Assembly (NCBI GenBank): GCA_963816745.1
Contig: CAWFLQ010000013.1
Location: 930,001-994,000 of the forward strand
From: VAZQ01 sp963816745
GTDB lineage: Bacteria; Pseudomonadota; Alphaproteobacteria; Rhizobiales; Xanthobacteraceae
DNA length: 64,000 nt
Reading direction: 5' to 3'
Made by a program: the position numbers and the translations under genes. Numbering within the stretch: position 1 is the first letter of the stretch; each line of letters opens with the position of its first letter. Below the pieces are notes generated by a model, which saw nothing but the letters and a program-made list of their open reading frames with translations, did no database searches and was not told where the DNA came from. This document shows positions 39,793 to 48,445 of the stretch, one piece after another.

Positions 39793-41281
39793 ATGCCCAA
39801 CCAGACACTGTTCGATCGACTGCGCGACCGGGCGTTGAATTTCAGCGCGGCCAACTCGGGCCACGTCGTCCTGACATTCGCTCTCGCGACGGTTCCGATC
39901 ATGGGGTTCGTAGGCTCCGCGGTCGACTATAGCCGCGCCAACTCGGCCAAGGCCGCCATGCAGATGGCGATCGACGCGACCGGGCTGATGCTGTCGAAGA
40001 ACATCTCGTCGATGACGCAGGCACAGATCAATCAGAAGGCGACCGACTACTTCAAGGCGTTGTTCAACCGCCCGGAAGTGACCAATGTCGTGGTCACGCC
40101 GGCGTACAGCACGGGGGCCGGCTCGCAAGTCGTCGTGACGGCATCGGGCGTTGTCCCGACCACCTTCATGAAGGTCGTCGGCTTTTCACAGCTCACCATC
40201 AATGCGACGTCGACGGTGAAGTGGGGCAACACCCGCCTGCGGGTGGCGCTCGCGCTCGACGTGACGGGATCGATGTCGAGCGCCGGCAAGATGACGGCGC
40301 TGAAGACAGCGACCAACAACCTTCTCGGCCAACTGAAGAACGCAGCGATGGTGAACGGCGACGTCTACGTCTCGATCATCCCGTTCAGCAAGGACGTCAA
40401 CGTCGATCCCGTCAATTACACCCAGACCTGGGTCCGGTTCGACGACGGCGATCTTACTAAAGACACGTCCTGGGATGCACTGCAACGGCACCTGCAGCAA
40501 GTCGGCCTCGACTCGAAGCTCCTGCCTGAAGAAAGGCGACTGCTCGGACAACGACTACAACGGCCAGAATTCTTGCACGTCGCATGGCAAGTGCTCGAAG
40601 TCATGGATCTCGTCGCAGAGCTCCTGCACGAGCAACGGCGGGACCTGGACTTTCAACACCTGGACCCCGGCGACCTGGACGCCCAAGAACCACAACACCT
40701 GGAACGGCTGCGTGACCGACCGCGACCAGGACTACGATACGAAGAACACCGCGCCCACGCCCGTCAATCCGGCCACGCAGGCGCCGGCGGAGCAGTATGA
40801 CTCCTGCCCGACGCCGATCCTGGGCCTGACCTACGACTGGACCGCGCTGACCAACAAGGTCAACGGCTTGTCGCCGGACGGCAACACCAACCAGGCGATC
40901 GGACTGCAATGGGGCTGGCAGACGCTGACCAGTGCCCCCTTCATCGTTCCTACGAAGGACCCGAACTACCAATACAAGGAGGTCATCATCCTGATGACCG
41001 ACGGCCTGAATACGCAAAACCGCTGGTACAACAACCAGGCGTCCATCGATGCCCGCGAGCAGATCACCTGCAACAACATCAACGCCGCCGGCATCACGCT
41101 CTATACGGTGCACGTCAACACGGACGGCGACCCGGCTTCTAACTTGCTGAAGCAATGTGCGGGCAGCCCGGGCAAGTATCCCGATTCCGACAAGTACTTC
41201 ATGTTGACGTCGGCGAACGCGTTGATCACGACCTTCGCCCAGATCGGGACCGAGCTCTCGAACCTGCGCGTCGCAAAGTAA
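39793..41281 (+). CDS. TadG-like protein with von Willebrand A domain (frameshifted), paralogue 2
   Basis: About 495 residues are recovered with one shift near 40475. The layout copies paralogue 1: anchor (GHVVLTFALATVPIMGFVG, AVDYSRANSAKAAMQMAID), a middle domain, VWA start LRVALALDVTGSMSSAGKM and the later MTDGLNTQNRW. The Cys-rich insert is longer, with repeated C-S-K-S and SSC units (GTCSKSASTRSSC; KCSKSWISSQSSCTSNGGTW), followed by HNTWNGCVTDRDQDYDT. The paired cysteines probably form disulfides outside the cytoplasm. The C-terminus ELSNLRVAK matches NLANLRLAK of paralogue 1. A terminator follows 38 bases after the stop. Confidence 0.83.
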
Positions 41282-41318
41282 GAGCGCGCCGCCCTCTGGT
41301 TCATGCGGCAAAAAAACT

Positions 41319-41346
41319 AAAGCCCGGCGATCGAGCCGGGCTTTTT
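41319..41346 (+). terminator. Rho-independent terminator after the TadG-like pair
   Basis: AAAGCCCGGC (41319-41328) pairs with GCCGGGCTTT around the six-base loop GATCGA and ends in a T run. It may also serve the convergent phasin gene, whose stop is 25 bases downstream, because the A-rich left flank gives a T run on the other strand. Confidence 0.9.
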
Positions 41347-41370
41347 CATTTGCGCCTGATCGGGACGCCG

Positions 41371-41715
41371 TTACTTTGCCGACACGACCTTGCCGAAGTG
41401 GCTCTCGAACGGCTTGTAAGCCTCCTTGGCGAGATCGGCATAGAGCTCGCCCAGCTTGGTCGCTTCGGCGACGAAGCCTTCGTATGAGCTCTTCACGTAA
41501 TCGCTCTGCACCTCAACGGCCTTTTCGAGCGACTTGGCGCCGATCAGCTTCTCGGTGGCCGCGGTGCCCTGCTCGAACACCTTCTTCGAGTAGTCCGCCA
41601 ACTCGACCGCGATCGCCTGCGCACTCTTCGAGAACGCGCCGAACGACTTCATCGTCGCGTCCATGTTCTCCTTACCGAACTGCTGCATCTCGTCGATGTT
41701 CTTGACCATGTGCAT
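41371..41715 (-). CDS. Phasin family protein
   Basis: Phasins coat polyhydroxyalkanoate granules. The 114-residue protein is amphipathic and helical, without a signal peptide. It shows MVKNIDEMQQFGKENMDAT, FGAFSKSAQAIAVELADYSKK, LIGAKSLEKAVEVQSDYVKS and ELYADLAKEAYKPFESHFGK, the normal phasin_2 layout. GGGAGAGG lies upstream of two close starts, ATG at 41715 and ATG at 41709. The promoter region carries two TGCANTGCA sites that may bind the PHA regulator PhaR. Confidence 0.92.
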   Translation of the reverse strand: MHMVKNIDEMQQFGKENMDATMKSFGAFSKSAQAIAVELADYSKKVFEQGTAATEKLIGAKSLEKAVEVQSDYVKSSYEGFVAEATKLGELYADLAKEAYKPFESHFGKVVSAK

Positions 41716-41798
41716 TACCTCTCCCGGCAGCCTCGCCGATTGTGTGTACCCGCCCGCGCGTAGTCCCCGACCATTCTGCCGGGATGGACAGAATATAT

Positions 41799-41837
41799 TG
41801 CATTGCACAAAAATGTCAAGTCTCATTTTGCAGTGCA
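41799..41837. promoter_or_regulatory. Paired TGCANTGCA palindromes upstream of the phasin gene
   Basis: TGCATTGCA (41799-41807) and TGCAGTGCA (41829-41837) are 30 bases apart, about three helical turns, and 84-122 bases before the phasin start. TGC-rich palindromes are typical of PhaR operators before phasin genes in alphaproteobacteria. The function is inferred from position and sequence. Confidence 0.6.
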
Positions 41838-42056
41838 ACATAGCACATGTTCCAGCTTTTCCCGCTTAACACTTTGGCAAGCAGCCTCCCCTAGCGTCGT
41901 GGGCTGTGCCGTTGGGGCAATCGGTGGTGCGGCGAGAAGCCGGCCGCCCGTTCGCCAGTAGCGGGGGACGGGACGGCGCCAAAAAGGCAAATAAAAATCA
42001 GAAAACCGCCTTTTTTGACCCGTCCAATCGCAACACCTCGGCACGACAGGGGTGTC

Positions 42057-42078
42057 GGCGCTCCCGCTGGGGAGCGCC
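42057..42078 (+). promoter_or_regulatory. Hairpin in the leader of the carboxypeptidase gene
   Basis: GGCGCTCCC pairs perfectly with GGGAGCGCC around a GCTG loop, 29 bases before the ATG at 42107. An AACCGCCTTTTTTG run lies about 45 bases earlier. It could affect translation or transcript stability. No known riboswitch fold is recognisable. Confidence 0.45.
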
Positions 42079-42106
42079 CGTAGGGAACGAGGACGGGGGA
42101 ATTATC

Positions 42107-43918
42107 ATGCTTCGGATCCGGACCGGAGCCCGTGACGGGCTTCGTTGGGGCGTGTTCGGTTTTGTTGCTGCTGTTCTCACGATATCGAGCGATCCGGCCG
42201 GCGCCGCGCCTTACGCGGACATCGTGGTTGACGCCAATTCCGGCACCGTGCTGCACGCGACCAATCCGGACGCGCGGCGACATCCGGCATCGCTCACCAA
42301 GATCATGACGCTCTACCTGCTGTTCGAGCAACTCGAGGCCGGCAAGCTCAAGCTCGACAGCCAGCTCAAGGTCTCCGCGGACGCCGCTGGCCAAATCGCC
42401 GACCAAGCTCGGTCTCAAGGCCGGAAGCACCATCCAGGTCGAGGATGCGATCAAGGGAATCATCACCCGTTCGGCCAACGACGCCTCGGTCGTGGTCGCC
42501 GAAGCGATCGCCGGCGACGAGGGCGATTTCGCCAGGCTGATGACGCGCAAGGCGCTCGCGCTGGGCATGAGCCGCACCGTCTACAGGAATGCGTCCGGAT
42601 TGCCCGACGATGACCAGGTGACGACGGCGCGCGATCAGGCGACGCTCGGCCGCGCGATCCAGGAACGCTTCCCGAAGTACTACAAATATTTCTCGATCCG
42701 CTCGTTCACCTTCCGCGGCCAGTCGATCGGCAACCACAACCATCTGCTTGGACGCGTCGACGGCGTCGACGGCATCAAGACCGGCTACATCAACGCCTCC
42801 GGCTTCAATCTGGTCACGTCGGTGCATCGGGGAAACCGCTACCTCGTGGCCGTGGTCATGGGCGGCGGCAGCGCTGGCAGCCGCGACGCGAAGATGCGCG
42901 AGCTGATCAACGACAAGATCGCTCAGGCCTCGACCAAGCGGACCGCGCCGATGGTCGCGGAGGGGGGCCCTTCCGAGACCGCGAGCGAGCCGAAAGCGGC
43001 CGCCAAGGTCGAAACCAAGCCTGAGGCCAAGCAGGAGCCGAAGTTCACCGTTGCCAGCGCCGCCAGCAGCCCGGCGCGCTTCACGCCGGGCTCGCCGCGC
43101 TCCGAGCCCTCGGCGACGGCCACGATCGCCCAATCGCGCGTCAGCGCCGGTTCCACCGACCCGATCCGTCCGGTGCCGGTGAAGACCCTCACGGTCAAGT
43201 CCGGCGCGCCGACCCCCGCGCCCGCGCCATTGCAGGTCGCTCCTCCTCAGCCGGCGGCGGAGCCTGCACCCACCGCTGCACCCGCGCCGACTCCTGCCCC
43301 CGTCCAGACGGCTCCTGTCCAAGCGGCCCCCGTCCCGCCGCCACCCGCCCCAGCTGTTGCAGCGAAGCCGGAACTCGCAGCGAAACCAGAGGTCGCGGCG
43401 AAGCCCGGCGTCGTAGCGAAGCCGGAGATCACGGCGAAGCCCGAGCAGCGCCTTGCCCTCGCCAGCGCCACCACTGCGCCGGCGCGCTTCATTCCGACCA
43501 CACCGCCGGCCGAACCAGCGTCAACGCCGCGGGCGGAGCAGGCAGCCGCCCTGCCTCCTCCGCCGCCCGGCGCAGCACCTGGCGTTCTCGGCCTGTTGCC
43601 GGTCCGCTCCGCAGCGCTGGAGCCGCCCGCACCCGCTCTGGCGGCCGCGCCCCCTCCCGCGAAACCGGTAATCCGCAGCGGCTGGATGATCCAGGTGGGC
43701 GCCTACCCCGCCGAGGAGGAGGCCAAGCAGCGCCTCTCCGCCGTGCAGAGCAAGGCGTCGAAGATCCTCAACGGCGCGGATCCGTTCACCGAAACCGTGG
43801 ACAAGGGTGGCACCACCTACTACCGCGCCCGATTCGCCGGGCTCGACAAGGACAAGGCCGAGGCCGCCTGCAAGTATCTCAAGCGAACGACGTCGAGTGC
43901 GTCACGATCAAGAACTGA
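42107..43918 (+). CDS. D-alanyl-D-alanine carboxypeptidase with C-terminal SPOR domain (frameshifted)
   Basis: The enzyme removes the terminal D-Ala from peptidoglycan stem peptides in the periplasm. About 604 residues are recovered. Signal peptide up to SSDPAGAAP; the S11-family active-site motifs are SLTK (in HPASLTKIMTLY), SANDAS and KTGY. A Pro/Ala/Lys-rich linker of about 220 residues follows (APAPTPAPVQTAPVQAAP and similar). The last 80 residues, GWMIQVGAYPAEEEAKQRL to YYRARFAGLDKDKAEAACKYLK, form a SPOR domain, which binds denuded septal glycan. One surplus base near 42394 restores GQSPTKLGLKAG. Near 43887 one base appears missing; restoring it gives NDVECVTIKN before TGA. Confidence 0.9.
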
Positions 43919-44068
43919 CGCCGACAAGAGCGCTTTCCGCCGGAAGCCGGCCCGCCGGGTTCCGGTCGCCGTAAATGCGCGTTAACACAAAAAGCCTATG
44001 CTGGGACCTGCGTCGAACGGGAGCCGCCACGCGTTGTATCGAGCAGGTGTTGCGTCGAGTAAAGGAGT

Positions 44069-44778
44069 TCAGCGATGGCGGCGCAGAAGGACGTCCTTGG
44101 CTTCGTTGACGCGAGCCGCAAGGTACGTCGACCCCCCTTGGTCGGGATGCAGTTTCTTCATGAGCGAGCGGTGCGCGCGACCGATGTCGTCGGCGCTCGC
44201 CCCCGGCTGCACGCCAAGGATCTGATAGGCCTCCTCTTCCGTCATTTTGCCGGTGCTCCACGTCGTGCGGCCCGGCCCCGCTGCCGCATCACCTTGCGCG
44301 TGCTCACGCCAGCTGGGCTCCCGGCGGTCGAGATACGCCATAAGTAGCGCGCGGCTTTCCTCGTCGATCTCGACCAGGCATCCGATCGAGCGTTGCGACG
44401 TCGAGCGCGTCCAGCGTCACGCCCTCGTGGGGCCCGGCGAGGATGCGCCCGCGCATCGCGCCGGTATCGTGATCGAGTTCCATCTCGACGAAAGCAGAGC
44501 GCACCCGCGAGACCTGGCCGCTGCTCTTGCGCGTGCGGTCGCCGAAGCCGGGAATGCTCCACGGGCATCCATCCCAGCAGGCCAAGGCCGATGATGCCGA
44601 GCGGCATGGCGAAGTCGAGCCGGCCGCGCGCGCCGAGCACGCCGGCGAGCGCAAGCGCGCCGATCCCACCGCCGGTTTTCAGCACGACCGCGGCCGTGTG
44701 CGGCTTCACCTTGGTGAAGGCGTTGAGCGCCAGCAGAGCGAGCACCAGCACTACAAAGCCGAAAATGATCGTGGCCAT
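44069..44778 (-). CDS. Membrane-anchored DnaJ-domain protein (frameshifted)
   Basis: About 235 residues are recovered over about three surplus bases. Two hydrophobic helices open it (TIIFGFVVLVLALLALNAF; LDFAMPLGIIGLGLLGW). A middle domain reads SSGQVSRVRSAFVEMELDHDTGAM, then GRILAGPHEGVTLDALD. The J domain is at the C-terminus: MTEEEAYQILGVQPGASADDI, then HRSLMKKLHPDQGGS with the HPD tripeptide that stimulates Hsp70 ATPase, and YLAARVNEAKDVLL. The layout resembles mitochondrial TIM14/Pam18-like proteins of alphaproteobacteria. It begins six bases after the VWA gene, so they are co-transcribed. Confidence 0.83.
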
Positions 44779-44784
44779 CGTCGG

Positions 44785-45527
44785 CTATCTCATCTGCTCG
44801 ATAAGCTTGACGGCGCCGGCCTGGCGCCGCGCCGAGAGATCCGCCAGCGCGCGCATGCCGCCCGCGGCATAGGCGGCCGCCGCGCGCAAGCAGCTCGGCG
44901 AGCTGATGGGCGGCGCCTGGATCGAAGCGGCAATAGGCGCCACGCGTCAGCCGCGCAATCTCGCGAAACGCCTGCTCGGCGATCGGATCGTGGCCCTCCT
45001 GGAACATGAAGGCGGGCACGCCGAGCAGGCCGAGCTCGCCTGCGGCATGGCAGAGATCGTCGAGCTTCTCCTCCATCGCGTCGCCGACGAAGACCAGGGC
45101 CTGCACCTTGGTGACCTGGGTCTCGCGCTTGGCATGGGCGATGATCTTGCCGATCTGGGTGTGGCCGCCGCGGCAGTCGATCCGCTCCATCAGCGCGGCC
45201 GAGCCGCTCGGCCTGCGACACCCAGCGCGAGGCCCGGCATTCGCCCAGGCCGCGGTAATAGACCAGCTGCACGTCGAGCCCGCCGATCGCCGCCGCCTCG
45301 CGGAACATGTCCGCCTGCAGCCGGCAGGCCGTATCCCACAGCGGCTGCCGGCTCATGGTGGCGTCGAGGGCGAAGATCAGCCGTCCGCGCTGGCCGGCTG
45401 CGGTCGCCGGCCCCAGGCCCTTCACCTGGGCAAGGAAGGCATCGATCTCGACGCGCGACGACGACGTCGCCGGCGTACGGGCGTGCTCGGACGGCGTCGG
45501 CGGCCGGTGGTTGCGGTCATTGGCCAT
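44785..45527 (-). CDS. Von Willebrand A domain protein (frameshifted)
   Basis: About 246 residues are recovered with two surplus bases near 45200 and 44885. The N-terminus (MANDRNHRPPTPSEHARTP) is polar. The VWA-like body has GRLIFALDATMSRQPLWD, where the metal-site motif is D-x-T-x-S, GLDVQLVYYRGLGECRASRW, the stretch CRGGHTQIGKIIAHAKRE, and VQALVFVGDAMEEKLDDL. The C-terminus reads AAGGMRALADLSAR and ends KLIEQMR. No signal peptide is seen, so it is probably cytoplasmic. It lies immediately upstream of the DnaJ-domain gene. Function unknown. Confidence 0.8.
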
Positions 45528-45637
45528 GGAGCTGGCGCCTCGACAGGCGGCAATACCGCCGCCCATAAGGTGGCCATGTTGGGCGCCAGACGCAATGGCT
45601 CCAAAGGACGCAAAGGCGCGGCGGATTGCGTGGAGGC

Positions 45638-45721
45638 CGTAGGCCGAGGTTGGGTCGAGTCTTACGACCCAACAAATCACAGCCGAAGCGTTGGGTCTGG
45701 TAAGAACTCGACCCGACCTAC
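45638..45721. repeat. Palindromic element P, copy 2
   Basis: This 84-base relative of 34891-34980 has ends containing GGTTGGGTCGAG and CTCGACCCGACC and inner TTACGACCCAAC / GTTGGGTCTGGTAA arms. It is less perfect than copy 1. Its right end overlaps the putative mipZ stop (CTA at 45718-45720, TAG on the minus strand), and the frame otherwise stays open through the element into the next gene. Confidence 0.75.
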
Positions 45722-46641
45722 TCGCCGACACGTCGTGGACCTCGAGCGGCTTCTCGAGCGCCGCAAACCACTCGGCGCGCGCCGCCGCCCGGCGCTGGCC
45801 GCGCACGTCGAGCGGCAGCTTCAGCGCCTCGATCAGGCGCATCACCTCCGCGCGCGCCGTGACGTGGGCCAGGCTCGGCCGGGCACCGAGCGTCGTCTCG
45901 TCGAGCGTGTCGAGCGCGGTCAGCCCGCGCGGGAAGAACTCGCGGTAGATCACGCGTTCGGCGAGCCCGTCGGCGCAGCGAAAGCCGAGCCGGGACGCGA
46001 GCTCGCCCAGCCCTTCCCCGACCAGCCGCTTGTTGCGCGAGCCGAGCAGCGACAGCCGGTTGCGCACCACCATCCAGTCCATATCGCATGCCGTCGATCC
46101 GGCGCCGCTGCCGGCGCGCGTCGCGCACCATCTCGGCATAGTGGCTCTCGCCGGTGACGGCGAAGGTCGTGGGGTCGACGGTGCCGAGCACGTCGAGATC
46201 GACAAAACTGTCGTTGAGCGGCGTGATCAGCGTGTCCGCCATGGAATGGGCGAGCCGCGTGAGATAGCTGTCGGTGCCCGGCGTATCGACCACCACGAAG
46301 TCGTGCGAGCGCTCGACCGCGCTGACCGCTTCGGCGAAGCCTGCGAATTCGATCGCCTCGTTCTCGTCGAGCTTGAGCGTCGAGCCGCGCGCGACGCAGA
46401 AATGCACCGGCACCTTGAGGTCGATGCCGGCCCGCCGAGCCCAGGCCCGCCGGTGCTCGATGTAGTGGGTGAAGCTCTTTTGCCGGGAGTCGAGATCGAT
46501 GGTCGCGACGCGCTGCCCGACATTCATCAGGGCGACGGCGACGTGCATGGCGGTGGTCGACTTGCCGGAGCCGCCCTTTTCGTTGCCGAGCACGACCACA
46601 TGCGCGGACGCCGGTCGCTGCGTGGTCCCCTCAAGCGACAT
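45718..46641 (-). CDS. mipZ: Division-site ATPase MipZ (frameshifted; 3' end uncertain)
   Basis: MipZ is a ParA-type ATPase that forms gradients from the chromosome origins and limits FtsZ assembly to midcell. About 300 residues are visible with a shift near 46090. ATG at 46641 begins MSLEGTTQRP. Motifs: deviant Walker A NEKGGSGKSTTAMHVA, DLDSRQKSFTHYIEHRRAW, VVVDTPGTDSYLTRLAHS, PLNDSFVDLDVLGTVDP, then DWMVVRNRLSLLGSRNKRLV and ERVIYREFFPRGLTALD. The C-terminus runs into palindromic element P. TAG at 45718 would follow a few more frame changes, so the true end is unclear. panC is divergent, as in related genomes. Confidence 0.9.
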   Translation of the reverse strand: MSLEGTTQRPASAHVVVLGNEKGGSGKSTTAMHVAVALMNVGQRVATIDLDSRQKSFTHYIEHRRAWARRAGIDLKVPVHFCVARGSTLKLDENEAIEFAGFAEAVSAVERSHDFVVVDTPGTDSYLTRLAHSMADTLITPLNDSFVDLDVLGTVDPTTFAVTGESHYAEMVRDARRQRRRIDGMRYGLDGGAQPAVAARLAQQAAGRGRAGRARVPARLSLRRRARRTRDLPRVLPARADRARHARRDDARCPAEPGPRHGARGGDAPDRGAEAAARRARPAPGGGARRVVCGAREAARGPRRVGE

Positions 46642-46655
46642 GACGCTACCTCGCG

Positions 46656-46732
46656 CTAGTGTCCCTTTGCTTCCGAAGGTTCGCATGAGAGCGTGCTACA
46701 AGTGCTTGCGAACTTCGGAATCGGGACACTAG
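46656..46732 (+). repeat. CTAG hairpin, single copy S1
   Basis: Outer arms CTAGTGTCCC and GGGACACTAG; left bulge TTTG; inner arms TTCCGAAGGTTCGCA and TGCGAACTTCGGAA, which pair except for one extra G. The loop contains GCGTGCTAC. It is the second-position type of hairpin, here without a partner, in the divergent gap between mipZ and panC, starting 15 bases before the mipZ start codon. Confidence 0.88.
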
Positions 46733-46877
46733 CGGGTAGGTCCTATCCCCCATCGGTGCGGAATCAAGGCGCCACGGCCGTTCAGCTGCTTTAATCATGA
46801 ATCAGGCGCGTGGTTTCGGCACCGCCGCTTTGGTAATTTCCGCGGAATCGCGTGTCTTAACCAAACGAAGTGTCCAC

Positions 46878-47750
46878 ATGGCCCATCGATTGCGTGTCGT
46901 GCGCACGGTTCCCGCGTTGCGGGCCGCGGTCCAACAATGGCGAAAGCGCGGCGAGCGGATCGCGCTGGTGCCGACCATGGGCGCGCTGCACGCCGGGCAC
47001 CTCGCGCTGGTGCGGGCGGCGCGGCGGCGGGCGCGCCGCGTGGTAGTGTCGATCTTCGTCAACCCAGCGCAGTTTGCCCCGCATGAGGATTTCGCCAGCT
47101 ATCCGCGAACCTTCGATACCGACCTCGCCGCGCTCGCCGAGTTGTCGGTCGATCTCATCTGGGCGCCGCCCGTCGCGGTGATGTACCCGCCCGGATTTGC
47201 AACGCGCATCGTGCCGCAGGGACCGGCGACCGTCGGACTCGAAGACAAGTTTCGCCCGCATTTCTTCGGCGGCGTCACGACCGTGGTCGGCAAGCTGTTG
47301 ATCCAGTGCGCGCCGGACTTCGCCATGTTCGGCGAGAAGGATTATCAGCAGCTCAAGGTGGTCACGCGGCTCGCCAAGGATCTCGACCTGCCGGTGAAGA
47401 TCGTCGGCGTCCCGACGGTGCGCGAAAAGGATGGCCTCGCCCTCTCGTCACGCAACGCCTACCTGTCGGCAAGCGAACGCGCCGCGGCGCCCGCGCTCCA
47501 TCGCGTCCTCGTCGATTGCGCCGGCGGGATCGTGCGCGGAGAGCTGCTCGCCCGCGTGCTCGACGAAGGCGGCGCAGCGATCGAACGCGCAGGCTTCACG
47601 CTCGATTATCTCGAGGCCCGCAATGCCGACACGCTCGAGCCGGTCGCATCAGCCAAGGACGGCCCGCTCCGCCTGCTGGTCGCCGCGCGGATCGGCAAGA
47701 CGCGTCTGATCGACAATATGGCGGTGGGCAAGGGGCCGAATAGCGAATAG
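46878..47750 (+). CDS. panC: Pantothenate synthetase
   Basis: PanC joins pantoate and beta-alanine with ATP to form pantothenate for coenzyme A. The 290 residues are unbroken. The nucleotide-binding HxGH motif reads VPTMGALHAGHLALV; VSIFVNPAQFAPHEDFASYPR is the pantoate region; then FGEKDYQQLKVVTRL and the KMSKS-like ALSSRNAYLS. ATG at 46878 gives the usual short N-terminus; ATG at 46797 is in frame but adds an unusual 27 residues. The next gene, DUF1489, is convergent, with stops five bases apart. Confidence 0.97.
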   Translation: MAHRLRVVRTVPALRAAVQQWRKRGERIALVPTMGALHAGHLALVRAARRRARRVVVSIFVNPAQFAPHEDFASYPRTFDTDLAALAELSVDLIWAPPVAVMYPPGFATRIVPQGPATVGLEDKFRPHFFGGVTTVVGKLLIQCAPDFAMFGEKDYQQLKVVTRLAKDLDLPVKIVGVPTVREKDGLALSSRNAYLSASERAAAPALHRVLVDCAGGIVRGELLARVLDEGGAAIERAGFTLDYLEARNADTLEPVASAKDGPLRLLVAARIGKTRLIDNMAVGKGPNSE

Positions 47751-47754
47751 CGCT

Positions 47755-48192
47755 CTACAGCAAGCCGAGCTCTCGCAACTCGCGACGCAGCCCCTCCGGC
47801 AGATTCCGGGCGCCGGGCGCGGCGCGGTCGAGGTCGCGCGGAGCGTCCTTCACCTCGAGATAGCGCCAGCCCTGGAACGCCCGCCACGGCCGGGGTGCGA
47901 CCGGGATGAGCTTCGGCTCCAGCACCAGGTGACAGCGGCCAACCCCCTCCTTGTCGACGAACGGGCGTATGTCGAGAAGCTGCTGCCGGCACATGACCTC
48001 GCCGCGGATCACCCAATACAGCGAGCCGCCATCGAGCAACTCATCGGTGCGCTTGGGGACCATGCGCGTCCGGTGCATGTGCTCGCGCGACAGGCCGCGC
48101 TTCTTGCGGTCCTTGAGCCGCGCGCGGATCCACGTCTCGAGATCCGCGATGGAGTCGCAGCCGACGCAAAGCTTGATGAGATTAAGGGTCAC
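47755..48192 (-). CDS. DUF1489 family protein
   Basis: The 145-residue protein starts at GTG 48192 (MTLNLIKLCVGCDSIADLE) and shows the family pattern WIRARLKDRKKRG, HRTRMVPKRTDELLDGGSLYW, VIRGEVMCRQQLLDIRPF and CHLVLEPKLIPVAPRPWRAF. It is conserved in Hyphomicrobiales and related groups and has no known function. It has no signal peptide. The frame is open further upstream, but the repeat D2 begins 45 bases before this start, so the shorter form is likely. Confidence 0.88.
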   Translation of the reverse strand: MTLNLIKLCVGCDSIADLETWIRARLKDRKKRGLSREHMHRTRMVPKRTDELLDGGSLYWVIRGEVMCRQQLLDIRPFVDKEGVGRCHLVLEPKLIPVAPRPWRAFQGWRYLEVKDAPRDLDRAAPGARNLPEGLRRELRELGLL

Positions 48193-48236
48193 GTTGCGGC
48201 GTTCTCTTTGTTGCGCCTCGAAATCATAGCGGACGG

Positions 48237-48403
48237 CTAGTGTCCCGGTTCCGACGTTCGTATCGCTTTGCAGCACGCACTTTTACGAACGTCGGAACCA
48301 AAGGGACACTAGCAACTCTATAATTCTAGTGTGGCTTTGGATTTGACGTTCCTACGAAGGACTCGCAGCAATGATGGTAGGAACGTCAAATCCGCCACAC
48401 TAG
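48237..48403 (-). repeat. CTAG hairpin doublet D2
   Basis: In minus-strand orientation it has the same order as D1 and D3. Hairpin at 48326-48403: outer arms CTAGTGTGGC and GCCACACTAG, inner 17-base stem GGATTTGACGTTCCTAC, TTT bulge. Linker at 48313-48325: AATTATAGAGTTG on the minus strand. Hairpin at 48237-48312: outer arms CTAGTGTCCC and GGGACACTAG, inner 16-base stem GGTTCCGACGTTCGTA, AAA bulge. It lies between the start of the DUF1489 gene and the 3' end of the next gene. Confidence 0.9.
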
Positions 48404-48445
48404 CGCTCCGACACCGCCCGCATGACTTATCCTCAGAAGGTTCAT

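Noticed and set aside
45528..45717. Open frame joining MipZ to the VWA protein as a genuine fusion
   Set aside because: The joining stretch is translated from the palindromic element and low-quality intergenic sequence; the VWA protein has its own ATG at 45527. An end-of-mipZ sequence error is more likely.
48237..48403. Closely spaced repeats as a mini CRISPR array
   Set aside because: The two units are inverted hairpins with paired arms and a conserved linker, not identical direct repeats with unique spacers, and no cas gene is present.
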